Of a stretch of DNA of 64,000 bases, positions 17,682 to 26,865 are shown piece after piece. The position numbers and the translations under genes were made by a program. The notes under the pieces are model-generated. The model saw nothing but the letters and a program-made list of their open reading frames with translations, had not been told where the DNA came from and searched no databases. Source of the stretch: Paenibacillus sp. MAHUQ-63 (GTDB lineage: Bacteria > Bacillota > Bacilli > Paenibacillales > NBRC-103111); the NCBI RefSeq assembly GCF_028765165.1, contig NZ_JARADB010000002.1, positions 372,001 through 436,000 on the forward strand. The letters are read 5' to 3'. The stretch's first letter is position 1, and each line of letters starts with the position of its first letter.

Positions 17682-19235
17682 ATGTCAATCGAATCGACTA
17701 AGCCGGCACTGCCGCAGTTTCCCAAATCGCTGTGGCTAAGCACGGCCCATATAGACAGCTATCCCAAGCTGGACAAGGATTTGCAGGTGGACGTGACCGT
17801 CGTTGGAGCGGGTATAACGGGGATGACAACGGCTTATCTCCTCGCGACGAAGGGGCTCAAGGTCGCTCTGCTGGATGCAGGGCGGATTTATCACGGCACA
17901 ACCGGCCATACGACGGCAAAAATCACGGCGCAGCACAATCTTGTGTACGATGAATTTATTTCTCACTTCGGAATGGAGAACGCCCGGCTTTATTACGAGG
18001 CGAATCACGAAGCGCTGCAGTGGGTCAAGCAGCTTGTCGCCGAACATCACATTGCGTGCCAGCTCAAGGAGGAGGATGCCTATATCTACACGGGCTCGGA
18101 GTCCGGCGTCAAGAAAATCATGGACGAGTGCAGCGCTTACGACAAGCTGGGTATTCCCGGCGGATTGGCCGAGCATGTGCCGCTTCCTTACGAGACACGT
18201 GCGGCTGTCGTCATGAGAAAGCAAGCGCAATTCGATCCCATACCATTCCTGAACCATCTGAAGGAACATTTCCTCCGGCTGGGCGGGCAATTGTTCGAAC
18301 AAACGACCGTCACAGGCATGGAGAAGGGACCTCCGGCTGTCGTCAAAACAAGCGACGGCTTCCGCGTCACGAGCCCCTATGTCGTTGTCTGCTCGCATTT
18401 CCCTTGTATCGACAAGGGCGGCTTCTACTTTGCACGGCTGCACGCGGAGCGCTCCTATGCACTCGCAGCCCGGACAGGGAAGAAACTTGCCGGCGGCATG
18501 TACCTTAGCAGCGACAATCCGGCCCGCTCGCTCCGCACGGTGACGGCGAACGGCGAGGAGCTGCTGCTGATCGGCGGAGAAGGCCACAAAACGGGGCAAG
18601 GCATCTGCACGTTTCAATATTATGAGAAGCTCCGGGAGTTCGGAGCGGAACAGTTTGATCTGCAGGAGGTCGTATACCATTGGTCGGCACAAGATTTGTT
18701 TACGCTCGACAAGCTGCCTTATATCGGCAAGGAGCTGAAAGATCAGCCTCATATTTTACTGGCTACAGGCTTTAAGAAATGGGGCATGACCACAAGCGTT
18801 GCGGCCGCTTTATTAAACGCCCGCTTGGTAACCGGTGAATCGAGCCCGTATGAGGAGCTGTTCTCGCCATCGCGTTTTCACGCAGATCCCGACATCAAGA
18901 CGTTTGTCGTTCAAAATGCCGATGTCGCCAAGCATCTGATCGCAGGCAAAGTCGATATCGTTCACCGCAAGGCGGAGGAGCTTGCTCCCGATGAGGGAGC
19001 GGTTGTCCGTGTGAACGGGCGCAGAGCCGGCGCCTACCGGGATGCAGCCGGCGAGCTGCATGTCGTGGATACGACTTGCACGCACATGGGCTGCGAGGTC
19101 GAGTGGAATGAGGCGGAGCGGACGTGGGACTGTCCGTGTCACGGGTCGCGGTTTGCGTATAATGGCGACGTCATGGAAGGGCCGGCCAAGAAACCGCTCA
19201 GCCAAGTGAACATGGCGTCCGCGCAAAATAAATAA
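17682..19235 (+). CDS. FAD-dependent oxidoreductase with C-terminal Rieske [2Fe-2S] domain
   Basis: A 517-aa fusion. The N-terminal DAO-type FAD domain starts VTVVGAGITGMTTAYLLATKG near residue 38, with a GTTGHTTAKITAQH segment. Near 430-510 a Rieske domain carries CTHMGC and CPCHGSRF, giving the two Cys-His pairs that hold the cluster. Proteins of this design are common in bacilli as YhfW-like proteins; the substrate is unknown. ATG 17682 is preferred over ATG 17676 because AGGAGG then has the normal 8-nt spacing. It is divergent from the protease gene and ends 70 bp before the LtrA-like gene. Confidence 0.9.
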   Translation: MSIESTKPALPQFPKSLWLSTAHIDSYPKLDKDLQVDVTVVGAGITGMTTAYLLATKGLKVALLDAGRIYHGTTGHTTAKITAQHNLVYDEFISHFGMENARLYYEANHEALQWVKQLVAEHHIACQLKEEDAYIYTGSESGVKKIMDECSAYDKLGIPGGLAEHVPLPYETRAAVVMRKQAQFDPIPFLNHLKEHFLRLGGQLFEQTTVTGMEKGPPAVVKTSDGFRVTSPYVVVCSHFPCIDKGGFYFARLHAERSYALAARTGKKLAGGMYLSSDNPARSLRTVTANGEELLLIGGEGHKTGQGICTFQYYEKLREFGAEQFDLQEVVYHWSAQDLFTLDKLPYIGKELKDQPHILLATGFKKWGMTTSVAAALLNARLVTGESSPYEELFSPSRFHADPDIKTFVVQNADVAKHLIAGKVDIVHRKAEELAPDEGAVVRVNGRRAGAYRDAAGELHVVDTTCTHMGCEVEWNEAERTWDCPCHGSRFAYNGDVMEGPAKKPLSQVNMASAQNK

Positions 19236-19305
19236 CGATGTGCCTCCATATTTTCGGTATAATAGGTGCAGGAAGTGGACTTATGCCTATTTATGGAGGA
19301 CTGAT

Positions 19306-20400
19306 ATGAACGTTGTCAAGAAAGTAACCTGGCTGGAGTTATTTTACGATTTACTGTTTGTTGCGGCGGTTTCCAAATCCACCCATGTGCTGCTGCATGC
19401 GGATCACGGGACGATTCATCTGGAATATCTCGTCAAATTCGTGCTGATTTTTATCCCGATCTGGTGGGCATGGGTTGGACAAACACTGTTCAATAACCGG
19501 TATGGCGAGGATGTTTTCGCCCATCGTATTTATATGATTTTGCAGCTGTTCTTCGTGCTGATCATGACCTTTAGCTTATCAACCGATTTCGATCGCTACT
19601 ATGTGCCGTTTTTCATAGGGTATATCGGATCAAGAGTGCTTACCGCACTGCAATACTTAGCTGTTCAAAAGGGAGAAACCTCCCACCGGGCCGCGACCGC
19701 ACGGTACCTGGGTAGCCGGTTCTGGATCGGTATCGTAATCTCGAGCGCTTCGCTTTTCTTCGATTCGTGGGTCCGGTATTTAATTCTTTACGCGGGCATT
19801 GCCGTTGATGTGCTTCTGCCTGTCATCGGAAGACGCATTCTGGTACATACACCCATCAACACGCATCATTTGTTGGAACGCTTCGCCTTGTTCACGCTGA
19901 TTTTGCTTGGCGAGTCCGTGGTCAGTACGTTGGCCGTTCTGCAGTCGAGCAATGGGTCATGGTCTTCCGTTGTGTTCGCGGCTCTGGCATTCGTGGTCGT
20001 GATTGCGATTTGGTGGCAGTATTTTGAAAATATCGAGAGGAAAGTGGACAAGGGGCTGCAAACAGCGGGCCAAACGATCATCTATGGGCATTTGTTCGTT
20101 TATTTATCGCTAAGCACCGTAGCAGCGTCCATTCAGCTCTTATTTATGGAGCAGTTGTCCTACAGATTTATACTGGGCATGGTGTTTCTCTCCGTGCTGC
20201 TATATTTCGCGTCGACGACAGCCATATTCCACCGTTACAGGCATAAACATTTACAGCTGAAGCCTGCTCATTTGTTTCTTTTTCTGGGCGTATGGGGCGC
20301 GTTCCTGCTGTTTGATTGGTTTGTCGTTGTCCCCAGCTATATCATTCTCGGTGAAGTGGCCGTTTTCTTCATGCTGTACGCGCGAATAGCGACTCGCTGA
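19306..20400 (+). CDS. Low-temperature-requirement A (LtrA)-like membrane protein
   Basis: A 364-aa multi-spanning membrane protein (about 10-12 helices). The opening WLELFYDLLFVAAVSKSTH is the hallmark of the LtrA family, and the HxxRFALFTLILLGESVV motif appears near residue 195. LtrA was first described as needed for Listeria growth at low temperature; its biochemical role is not known. ATG 19306 has GGAGGACT upstream; the longer frame from 19240 lacks a site. A TATAAT at 19258-19263 suggests its own promoter, though the -35 is poor. Confidence 0.85.
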   Translation: MNVVKKVTWLELFYDLLFVAAVSKSTHVLLHADHGTIHLEYLVKFVLIFIPIWWAWVGQTLFNNRYGEDVFAHRIYMILQLFFVLIMTFSLSTDFDRYYVPFFIGYIGSRVLTALQYLAVQKGETSHRAATARYLGSRFWIGIVISSASLFFDSWVRYLILYAGIAVDVLLPVIGRRILVHTPINTHHLLERFALFTLILLGESVVSTLAVLQSSNGSWSSVVFAALAFVVVIAIWWQYFENIERKVDKGLQTAGQTIIYGHLFVYLSLSTVAASIQLLFMEQLSYRFILGMVFLSVLLYFASTTAIFHRYRHKHLQLKPAHLFLFLGVWGAFLLFDWFVVVPSYIILGEVAVFFMLYARIATR

Positions 20401-20441
20401 ACGCTTGATGGCAGTGTCATGACAAGGGAGGCTGTTGTGAA

Positions 20442-21365
20442 ATGATTTCTTATCCGAACTTATCGCAAAGTAAATTGCTGGAGCGTTTGTCCCGTCCCGA
20501 TCCAGGCCGTCAACTCCGCATGGTGCTGGACACGGATACCTTCAATGAAATTGATGACCAATTCGCGGTCGTCTATGCGTTGAAATCGCCGGAAAAGCTG
20601 CGGATCGAAGCATTCTATGCGGCGCCGTTCCATAATGAATTGTCAGAGGGACCCGAGGACGGCATGGAGAAAAGCTACCAAGAGCTGTTGAAGATCGCGG
20701 CGCTTCTCCCGGAGATGTCAGGCATCCCGGTTTACCGGGGGTCGACAGCTTATTTGGCGGGGCCGGAAGCTCCGCAGAAGAGCGCTGCGGCCTTGAATCT
20801 CGTGGAACGGGCGATGGCTTCGCCTGACGATGACCCGCTCTATGTCGTAGCTATCGGCGCTATCACGAATGTGGCATCCGCCATATTGTTGGAGCCCCGC
20901 ATCATCGAGAAAATCGTCGTCGTCTGGCTGGGCGGGCATTCGCTGCAGTGGCCGGATACGAGGGAGTTCAACCTGGCGCAGGACTTGCATGCTTCTCGAA
21001 CCGTGTTGAATTGCGGCGTTCCACTCGTGCTGATTCCTTGCATGGGTGTCACCTCACACCTGCTGACTACACTGCCGGAAGTACGCGAGTTCGTGAAGGA
21101 CAAGGGAGAGATCGGCAACTATTTGTATGAAACGTACGAAGGTTGTGCCGATGACCATTTCGCTTATTCCCGCGTCATCTGGGATATCGCTACGATCGCC
21201 TACCTGATCGATGAAAGCTGGCTGCCCAATGAGCTGGTGCACAGTCCCATTTTATCGGAGGATTTCCGGTACAGCTTCGACGCTTCCCGGCATTTTATCC
21301 GCTATGTCCATTTCGTCCGGCGGGACCGGGTGTTTAAGGATTTGTTTCAAAAGCTGGCGAAGTGA
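20442..21365 (+). CDS. Inosine/uridine-preferring nucleoside hydrolase-like protein
   Basis: A 307-aa member of the IUNH fold. The N-terminal calcium-binding motif is present as VLDTDTFNEIDDQFAVVYAL instead of the standard DTDxGxDD, so the Asp cluster is kept with substitutions (Asn-Glu-Ile in the middle). Later family positions include AIGAITNVASA, VVWLGGH and FNLAQDLHASR, and a late HFAYSRVIWDIAT. It would cleave the N-glycosidic bond of a ribonucleoside; the changed motif leaves the exact substrate open. ATG 20442 has GGGAGG upstream. It follows the LtrA gene by 41 bp and may be co-transcribed. Confidence 0.85.
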   Translation: MISYPNLSQSKLLERLSRPDPGRQLRMVLDTDTFNEIDDQFAVVYALKSPEKLRIEAFYAAPFHNELSEGPEDGMEKSYQELLKIAALLPEMSGIPVYRGSTAYLAGPEAPQKSAAALNLVERAMASPDDDPLYVVAIGAITNVASAILLEPRIIEKIVVVWLGGHSLQWPDTREFNLAQDLHASRTVLNCGVPLVLIPCMGVTSHLLTTLPEVREFVKDKGEIGNYLYETYEGCADDHFAYSRVIWDIATIAYLIDESWLPNELVHSPILSEDFRYSFDASRHFIRYVHFVRRDRVFKDLFQKLAK

Positions 21366-21386
21366 AACCTCAACCAGGAGCAGCAG

Positions 21387-21428
21387 GCGCTGCCGCATGA
21401 AGCGCGATGCTTCGTTGATCGGCAGCGC
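21387..21428. other. Nested hairpin after nucleoside hydrolase gene
   Basis: GCGCTGCCG and its exact complement CGGCAGCGC enclose a second hairpin (GAAGC/GCTTC). It could end or protect the transcript, but no T run follows. From here to about 21,837 I see no gene, only GC-rich short repeats near 21,480-21,540. Confidence 0.45.
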
Positions 21429-21837
21429 GCTAAGCAGACGCGGATCATCGGCAGCCCGGCCGGTGCTGCGCGTTGTTGCTCCGACGCATGAAGGGGGGCG
21501 TGGCGTGGCTTCGTCCTGTAGGCGGGGGCGTAGCTTCGTCATCTATATGATTTTTCGAATACAAAAAGAGATAACCGGCCAGAAGCATATGATTTTTCAT
21601 ATAGAATCGAGCGAGTAGGGACTGACACCTGACAATTTTGAGTTTCCATGTGAACCAGCTGCGAAGCACAACGCGCGACTGGCACTGAGCGTTATAGCGC
21701 TGTCTTCTCGCCAGTAAGAAAGTAACAATCCCCGATTATTCACCTCACATCTGCCATTGCAGAGCGTAACTTCACCAAACACCAACGACACTATCACCAC
21801 CCAAGTAGCTAATCTCCCAATGTTACACAAAAAACAA

Positions 21838-22275
21838 CAATTGCAGCTTCCCGCAGCCCGGAACACAGTAGAATAGCCAGAACGCAGTAGGACAGGCCAA
21901 TTGCAGATACCACAGAAGTCCCATATGGAGCACAAAGCCCCGAGGTCGGCCCCCCCTAGATAGCAGTCGCTCCCCTCAGATCCCTCCCTAGCCGGAGCGG
22001 AGTAGAACAGCCGGAAAACAGTAGGACAGACCAATTGCAGATACCACAGAAAGTCCCATAAGAAGCACAGAGCCCCGGAGTCGGTCCCCCCTAGATACTA
22101 ATCGCTCTCCTCAAATCTCTCCCCAGTCCGGAACGGAGTACAGCCGAAACGCAGTAGGACAGGCCAATTGCAGATACCACAGAAAGTCCCATATGGAGCA
22201 CAAAGCCCCGGAGTCGGTCCCCCTAGATAGCCATCGCTCCCCTCAGATCCCGCCCGCAACCCGGATTCAGTAAAC
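21838..22275. repeat. 134-bp tandem repeat, three copies plus a fragment
   Basis: GTAGGACAGRCCAATTGCAG recurs at 21887, 22021 and 22154, that is 134 and 133 bp apart. Each unit continues through ATACCACAGAAAGTCCC, GCACARAGCCCC and CCCCCTAGATA before the next copy. A shortened copy (CAATTGCAGCTTCCCGC...) lies at 21838-21876. Copies differ at roughly one base in ten. Short frames exist on the minus strand but have no ribosome site, and their residues merely mirror the repeat. The rest of the 21,366-22,605 gap holds the hairpin above and the promoter region below. Confidence 0.85.
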
Positions 22276-22408
22276 CACCGTATTAGTCACTTAAGGGGGC
22301 AGCAGCATAGGTAGCGCGAGTGTAACTACCGCTCTCGATTTGTGTCGGATTATCTAGTATATACGCGGTTTCTTGAGGGTTGTTCGCATCAATACCACAA
22401 CAACTCAT

Positions 22409-22480
22409 ATGTAAGCGCTTAAGATTTTGTTGACATCTGAGGGATTGTGGGTAATATATAGCTATAGGCTTCATGAAGCC
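22409..22480 (+). promoter_or_regulatory. Promoter with cre-like site and palindromic operator for sugar operon A
   Basis: TTGACA (22430-22435), a 16-nt spacer, and TAATAT (22452-22457) make a strong sigma-A promoter. Directly upstream, TGTAAGCGCTTAAG (about 22410-22423) matches 12 of 14 positions of the CcpA cre consensus. Just past the -10, GGCTTCATGAAGCC (22467-22480) is a perfect 14-bp palindrome at the expected start of transcription. This suggests carbon catabolite control plus a specific repressor. The leader to the ATG is about 140 nt. Confidence 0.7.
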
Positions 22481-22605
22481 ACATTGGAAGCGTTTAACTT
22501 TGTGGGGTTCTAAACTTCTGTTGTGGGATCCGTCATCCATGATGTGGAGTTGATCCGTATGTGGCATTAGGTGTCTAACCATTTTATTAGGGGGAATGAA
22601 ACCGT

Positions 22606-23961
22606 ATGAAGAGAGCAAACAAGTCCATGTTGGTTCTAATGAGTACAGCGCTTACAACCGGGATCGTGTTGACGGCATGCAGCTCGAACCAAAGCCAAAG
22701 CCCGAGCGCAAGCGCAGGCGCAACGACGGCAGCTCCGGCTGCGAGTACAGCCGCAGAGAAACCGAAGGGCAAAGTGACATTGGATTTCTGGACGCACTGG
22801 GGTTCAACGACACGCCGTCCGATCATTGAGAAGATTATTAGCGATTTCAATGCATCTCAAGACCGCATCACGGTGAAACACACTTTCCTGCCATACGGAG
22901 ACGGTTGGACGAAAGAGCTTGCGGCCATCGCAGCAGGCAATCCGCCTGATGTTATCATTCACGATATTTCGCAAGTCGCACAGCGCGCAAGCAAAAAGCA
23001 AGTCACGAACCTAACGCCTTACCTGGCCAAGGATAATATTCAAGACCGCTTCTTCCCGAACTTATATAATGCTATGAAATACAAAGACGAAGTATATGCG
23101 CTGCCATTCGTAACGGACACACGCGTATTGTTCTACAACAAAGCGATATTCAAGGAAGCGGGACTGGATCCGGAGAAGCCGCCGAAAACTTGGGCTGAAC
23201 TCGAAGAGTACGCCAAGAAAATCGATAAGATCAACAATGGCAAAATCGAGCGCTTAGGTTATCACCCGCGTTTGGCAGGCGGTCAGGATATTTTCCTGAA
23301 CAATGCCGATGGCGGCAGACCTTGGTTGGATGACAAAGGCATTTATATCAACTCGCCGAACCGCATCGCCGCTCTGGAATGGTATAACAGCTGGGATGCC
23401 CGCCTAGGCAAAAAAGAAGTCGATGCCTTCAAAGCAAGCTTCGGCAGCAAAACGAACGATCCGCTGATCGCCGGCAAGCTGGCAATGAAAATCGATGCGG
23501 GCACGTTCTGGACACAAATTCGCGACTTTGCCCCTAAGAAAGAGGATTTCGGCATCGCGCCAATGCCTGAGTTCAAAGAGGGAAGCGGCAACTGGAGCAT
23601 CGGCGGCGGCTTTACGATCGAAATCCCGTACGGTGCCAAGCATCCCGAAGAAAGCTGGGAGTTCATGAAGTATATGACGGATGTGGATGCGCAGAAGTAT
23701 TGGGCTCAGTTCAATTTTGATAACGTTTCCAATATTAAAGCGTCCAATGATCCGGATTTGATTAAGGATCCCGTATACAAATTCACAGTCGATAACTTGA
23801 AATCCACTGTACTTGCACCGGTTCCCGTCGCAGCGCCTGATTTCTTAAATCTGGTGAACCCGCAGATCGATGAAGCGATCCTGGGCAAGCAGTCTGCCAA
23901 GGACGCGCTCGACAAAGCGCAGAAAGCGGTCGAGGACCTCGTCAAGTCAAATACGAAATAG
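22606..23961 (+). CDS. ABC transporter sugar-binding lipoprotein (cluster A)
   Basis: A 451-aa family-1 extracellular solute-binding protein of a CUT1-type importer. The signal peptide ends in the lipobox LTAC (Cys at about residue 24), followed by a Ser/Ala-rich linker. The mature start VTLDFWTHWG, the FLPYGDGWTKELAAIAAGNPPDV segment and the ALPFVTDTRVLFYNKAIFKEAGLDPEKPP stretch are typical. It captures an oligosaccharide outside the membrane and delivers it to the two permeases that follow. The ATG has a GGGGGAA site. A strong promoter lies upstream and a hairpin lies just after the stop. No ATPase gene is in the window, so a shared MsmX-type ATPase is presumed. Confidence 0.95.
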   Translation: MKRANKSMLVLMSTALTTGIVLTACSSNQSQSPSASAGATTAAPAASTAAEKPKGKVTLDFWTHWGSTTRRPIIEKIISDFNASQDRITVKHTFLPYGDGWTKELAAIAAGNPPDVIIHDISQVAQRASKKQVTNLTPYLAKDNIQDRFFPNLYNAMKYKDEVYALPFVTDTRVLFYNKAIFKEAGLDPEKPPKTWAELEEYAKKIDKINNGKIERLGYHPRLAGGQDIFLNNADGGRPWLDDKGIYINSPNRIAALEWYNSWDARLGKKEVDAFKASFGSKTNDPLIAGKLAMKIDAGTFWTQIRDFAPKKEDFGIAPMPEFKEGSGNWSIGGGFTIEIPYGAKHPEESWEFMKYMTDVDAQKYWAQFNFDNVSNIKASNDPDLIKDPVYKFTVDNLKSTVLAPVPVAAPDFLNLVNPQIDEAILGKQSAKDALDKAQKAVEDLVKSNTK

Positions 23962-23972
23962 GCTGAAGTCAC

Positions 23973-24007
23973 AAGGGTGGAGCAGGTAGGATTACTTCTC
24001 CGCCCTT
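23973..24007 (+). other. Hairpin between binding-protein and permease genes (cluster A)
   Basis: AAGGGTGGAG pairs with CTCCGCCCTT (one wobble) over a 15-nt loop. In a transporter operon such a structure can let more binding protein than permease be made. It is not followed by a long T run. Confidence 0.6.
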
Positions 24008-24044
24008 TCCTTATAGCTGAAGACTACATTTAGGAGGGACAACT

Positions 24045-25001
24045 GTGAATCCCCAATTGATGGAAGAGAAGGCTGCCCAGCCAAGAAAAAGAAAATGGTC
24101 GCTGGAGAAAAGGGAAGCGCTTGAGGGCTACGGCTTCGTGGCTCCGTGGTTTATCGGATTTCTGATTTTTACGGCAGGGCCTCTATTGTTCTCTTTGTAC
24201 GCCAGCTTTACGAACTATGACATTACCTCCCGTATGGACTTTATCGGGCTTGATAACTATAAACGCATGTTCACGGAGGATCCGCTGTTCTGGAAATCGC
24301 TCCGAAATACCCTGTACTACGTAGCCCTTGCCGTACCTTTATCCACGATGGGCTCGGTGGTTCTGGCTGTACTGCTCAATGTGAAAATCCCCGGTATGCG
24401 CTGGTTCCGGACGATCTACTATCTCCCGACCGTCTTGTCCGGTGTAGCTGTTTATATGCTTTGGATGATGCTGCTCAATCCGGATTCCGGTCTCGTTAAC
24501 ACGGTGCTCGGTTGGGTTGGCATCGAAGGCCCGTCCTGGCTGACGGATCCGGCATGGACGAAGAATGCGATCATTATGATGAAAATGTGGGCGGTCGGCG
24601 GAGGCATGCTGCTGTTTCTGGCAGCGCTGCAGGGCGTGTCCGATCATCTGTACGAAGCCGCCGAGATCGACGGCGCTTCCAGCCTTCGCAAGCTGTGGCA
24701 CATCACGGTGCCGATGATCACGCCGGTCATTTTCTTCGATGTCATTACAAGTTTGATCAGCGGATTCCAAATTTTCCAGGAAGGCTATGTAATGGCCGAC
24801 GATCCTGGGGCACCGGGCTCCCCGGCGAACTCGCTTTTATTTTTCAATCTGCACATGTTCCTGAAAGCTTTCAAAATTTTCGATATGGGATACGCCATGG
24901 CGATGGCTTGGTTCCTGTTCGTTATCGCCATTATCGTGACGATCATTAACATGGTGATGTCCAAGTACTGGGTTCACTATGAAGGAGGAGATTCCCGATG
25001 A
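24045..25001 (+). CDS. Sugar ABC transporter permease, MalF-like (cluster A)
   Basis: A 318-aa inner-membrane permease with six main helices. The EAA loop appears as YEAAEIDGASSLRKLWHITVP near residue 205, which docks the ATPase. The N-terminal GYGFVAPWFIGFLIFTAGPLLFSLYAS is the usual first helix of the MalF/UgpA group. The GTG start follows GGAGGGA. It overlaps the next permease by 4 nt (ATGA), so the two are made together. Confidence 0.95.
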   Translation: MNPQLMEEKAAQPRKRKWSLEKREALEGYGFVAPWFIGFLIFTAGPLLFSLYASFTNYDITSRMDFIGLDNYKRMFTEDPLFWKSLRNTLYYVALAVPLSTMGSVVLAVLLNVKIPGMRWFRTIYYLPTVLSGVAVYMLWMMLLNPDSGLVNTVLGWVGIEGPSWLTDPAWTKNAIIMMKMWAVGGGMLLFLAALQGVSDHLYEAAEIDGASSLRKLWHITVPMITPVIFFDVITSLISGFQIFQEGYVMADDPGAPGSPANSLLFFNLHMFLKAFKIFDMGYAMAMAWFLFVIAIIVTIINMVMSKYWVHYEGGDSR

Positions 25002-25879
25002 CGGTTGCCGCAGCAGCTCCCAAAAAATCTTACTACCAGAGCCGCAGAACGAAGCAGAGAATATCGAAATGGGTAGTAACGCTCATCTTGATTGCAGGCA
25101 GCTTGTCCTTCCTCATGCCGTTCTGGTGGATGATTCAAACTTCCTTGAAATCGCTTACGGAAGTTGTTACGTATCCTCCGACCTGGTTTCCGAAGAAATT
25201 CGAATGGTCCAATTATAGAGAAGCCTGGCAAGCGGGCAACTTCGCCAAATATTCGGCGAACTCGCTGCTCATCGCCTTAGTTGCGGTATGCGCCCATGTC
25301 ATTTCGAACTCATTCATCGCTTACGGCTTCGCAAAGATCAAGTTTCCCGGCAAAGGGCTGCTGTTCTCCATCATTTTGGGGACGATGATCATCCCGGGCT
25401 TCGTGACGCTAATTCCTCAGTATATTTTGTTCTCGAAATTGCACTGGGTCGGGACTTATTTGCCGCTTGTCGTTCCAGGCTTTTTCGGAAGCGCGTTTCA
25501 CATATTTTTGATTCGCCAATTTTATTTGGGCATCCCGAATGATTTGGTTGAAGCTGCCAAAATTGACGGCGCCAACCACCTCTACATCTGGCGCTCCATT
25601 ATGCTCCCGCTTGCCAAGCCTGCGCTTGCGACGGTCGCCATCGGGACTTTCACCGGAGCATGGAACGATTTCCTCGGACCGCTGTTGTATGTGAACGATG
25701 AGTCCAAATACACGCTGCAGCTCGGCCTGCAGGCTTTCAAGGTCAGCTCGGGCGTGAGCCAATGGCATTTGCTGATGGCGGGCTCGGTGATGGTGATGAT
25801 TCCGGTTATTGCGATTTTCTTTATATTCCAGAGATATTTCATTGAAGGCATGAACATTAGCGCGGGCACCAAGGGTTAA
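24998..25879 (+). CDS. Carbohydrate ABC transporter permease, MalG-like (cluster A)
   Basis: A 293-aa partner permease. The EAA loop VEAAKIDGANHLYIWRSIMLP is near residue 190, and the final helix and tail FIFQRYFIEGMNISAGTKG are typical of MalG/UgpE proteins. It has six predicted membrane spans. The start codon overlaps the stop of the first permease. The aldolase gene follows after 33 bp with its own AAGGAGA site. Confidence 0.95.
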   Translation: MTVAAAAPKKSYYQSRRTKQRISKWVVTLILIAGSLSFLMPFWWMIQTSLKSLTEVVTYPPTWFPKKFEWSNYREAWQAGNFAKYSANSLLIALVAVCAHVISNSFIAYGFAKIKFPGKGLLFSIILGTMIIPGFVTLIPQYILFSKLHWVGTYLPLVVPGFFGSAFHIFLIRQFYLGIPNDLVEAAKIDGANHLYIWRSIMLPLAKPALATVAIGTFTGAWNDFLGPLLYVNDESKYTLQLGLQAFKVSSGVSQWHLLMAGSVMVMIPVIAIFFIFQRYFIEGMNISAGTKG

Positions 25880-25912
25880 CGCGACAAACAACCGAGTTAA
25901 GGAGAGATAACG

Positions 25913-26830
25913 ATGACAGCTGGATTAAGACCGAAAAATGTACTTACTTTGAAACAAGCCTTGGAGGTTGCCGAGAAATACGGCTTCGCGATCGGGTCGT
26001 TTTCCCCGAGATATACGCCTATGATTACCCCGGTGCTGCGGGCGGCGGAAAAGATGAAATCGCCTGCGATCGTGCAGATTTCGCATAAAGAATTGGTGCG
26101 TTACGGGATTACGCCGAAAGAGTTTGCGGATGAATTTTATGCCAAAGTGGCGGAGGAAGGCATCACGGTACCGCTCGTACTGCATCTTGATCATACGAAA
26201 GAGCTGGAGACGATTGCAGAAGCGATTGCAGCCGGCTTCACGTCGGTCATGATCGACGCTTCCGAGAAAAACTTGGAGGATAATATCGCGATATCCAGAG
26301 AGGTTGCCGAATATGCGAAGGCCCGCGGCGTCTCCGTGGAAGCGGAGCTCGGCATGATCGGTACGACCGATTTCGTGGAGACGGATAAGGACGAAGAGCT
26401 GTACACCGATCCGCAGGAAGCCCGCCGCTTCGTGGATGAAACGGGCATAGATGCGCTGGCGGTATCCTGCGGCACTGCGCACGGCGTGTACATGGTCCGG
26501 CAGCCGAAGATCGATGTTGAGCGGCTGCAGGCGATCCGCTCGCTCACGCCGGTCCATCTCGTGCTGCACGGCGGCTCCGGTGTGCCGGCTGAAATGATGG
26601 CCGGTGCGATTCGTCTTCCCGGCGGCGGGGTGAGCAAAGTGAACATTGCCACGGATCTCGAGCTTGCCTTCTTAGGGGCTATCGGCCGGGAGGAGCGGCT
26701 GACGAACGCCGAATGCCAAGCATTGGAAGCCTCGCAGCTGGAACAGGGCAGAAGTGCCGTGGAAAAGACGGTTATCGATAAAATTAGCCATTTCCTCAGC
26801 AGCAAAGATCAAGCGAAGCAATTCGCTTAA
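25913..26830 (+). CDS. Class II ketose-bisphosphate aldolase (copy 1)
   Basis: A 305-aa zinc aldolase that cleaves a ketose bisphosphate to dihydroxyacetone phosphate and an aldehyde. The catalytic Asp and zinc His are D93 and H94 in LHLDHTKELE. Other sites are EAELGMIGTTDF, SCGTAHGVY (zinc His), LHGGSGVP (zinc His) and KVNIATD (phosphate binding). It is a little longer than typical class II FBA or tagatose-bisphosphate aldolase (about 285), so fructose, tagatose or sedoheptulose bisphosphate are all possible substrates. It sits directly behind a sugar importer and before two mannosidases. A close paralogue lies at 44161. Confidence 0.9.
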   Translation: MTAGLRPKNVLTLKQALEVAEKYGFAIGSFSPRYTPMITPVLRAAEKMKSPAIVQISHKELVRYGITPKEFADEFYAKVAEEGITVPLVLHLDHTKELETIAEAIAAGFTSVMIDASEKNLEDNIAISREVAEYAKARGVSVEAELGMIGTTDFVETDKDEELYTDPQEARRFVDETGIDALAVSCGTAHGVYMVRQPKIDVERLQAIRSLTPVHLVLHGGSGVPAEMMAGAIRLPGGGVSKVNIATDLELAFLGAIGREERLTNAECQALEASQLEQGRSAVEKTVIDKISHFLSSKDQAKQFA

Positions 26831-26865
26831 GCAAAACGGAGCGGGGTGGGCGGAGGTGAGGCAGC

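Noticed and set aside
21597-22034. 145-codon minus-strand frame across the 134-bp repeat
   Set aside because: It runs partly through the repeat, lacks a ribosome site, and its Cys/Ser-rich composition comes from repeat DNA.
22283-22618. 111-codon minus-strand frame over the cluster A promoter
   Set aside because: It covers a strong promoter and ends at the binding-protein start; no ribosome site or family pattern.
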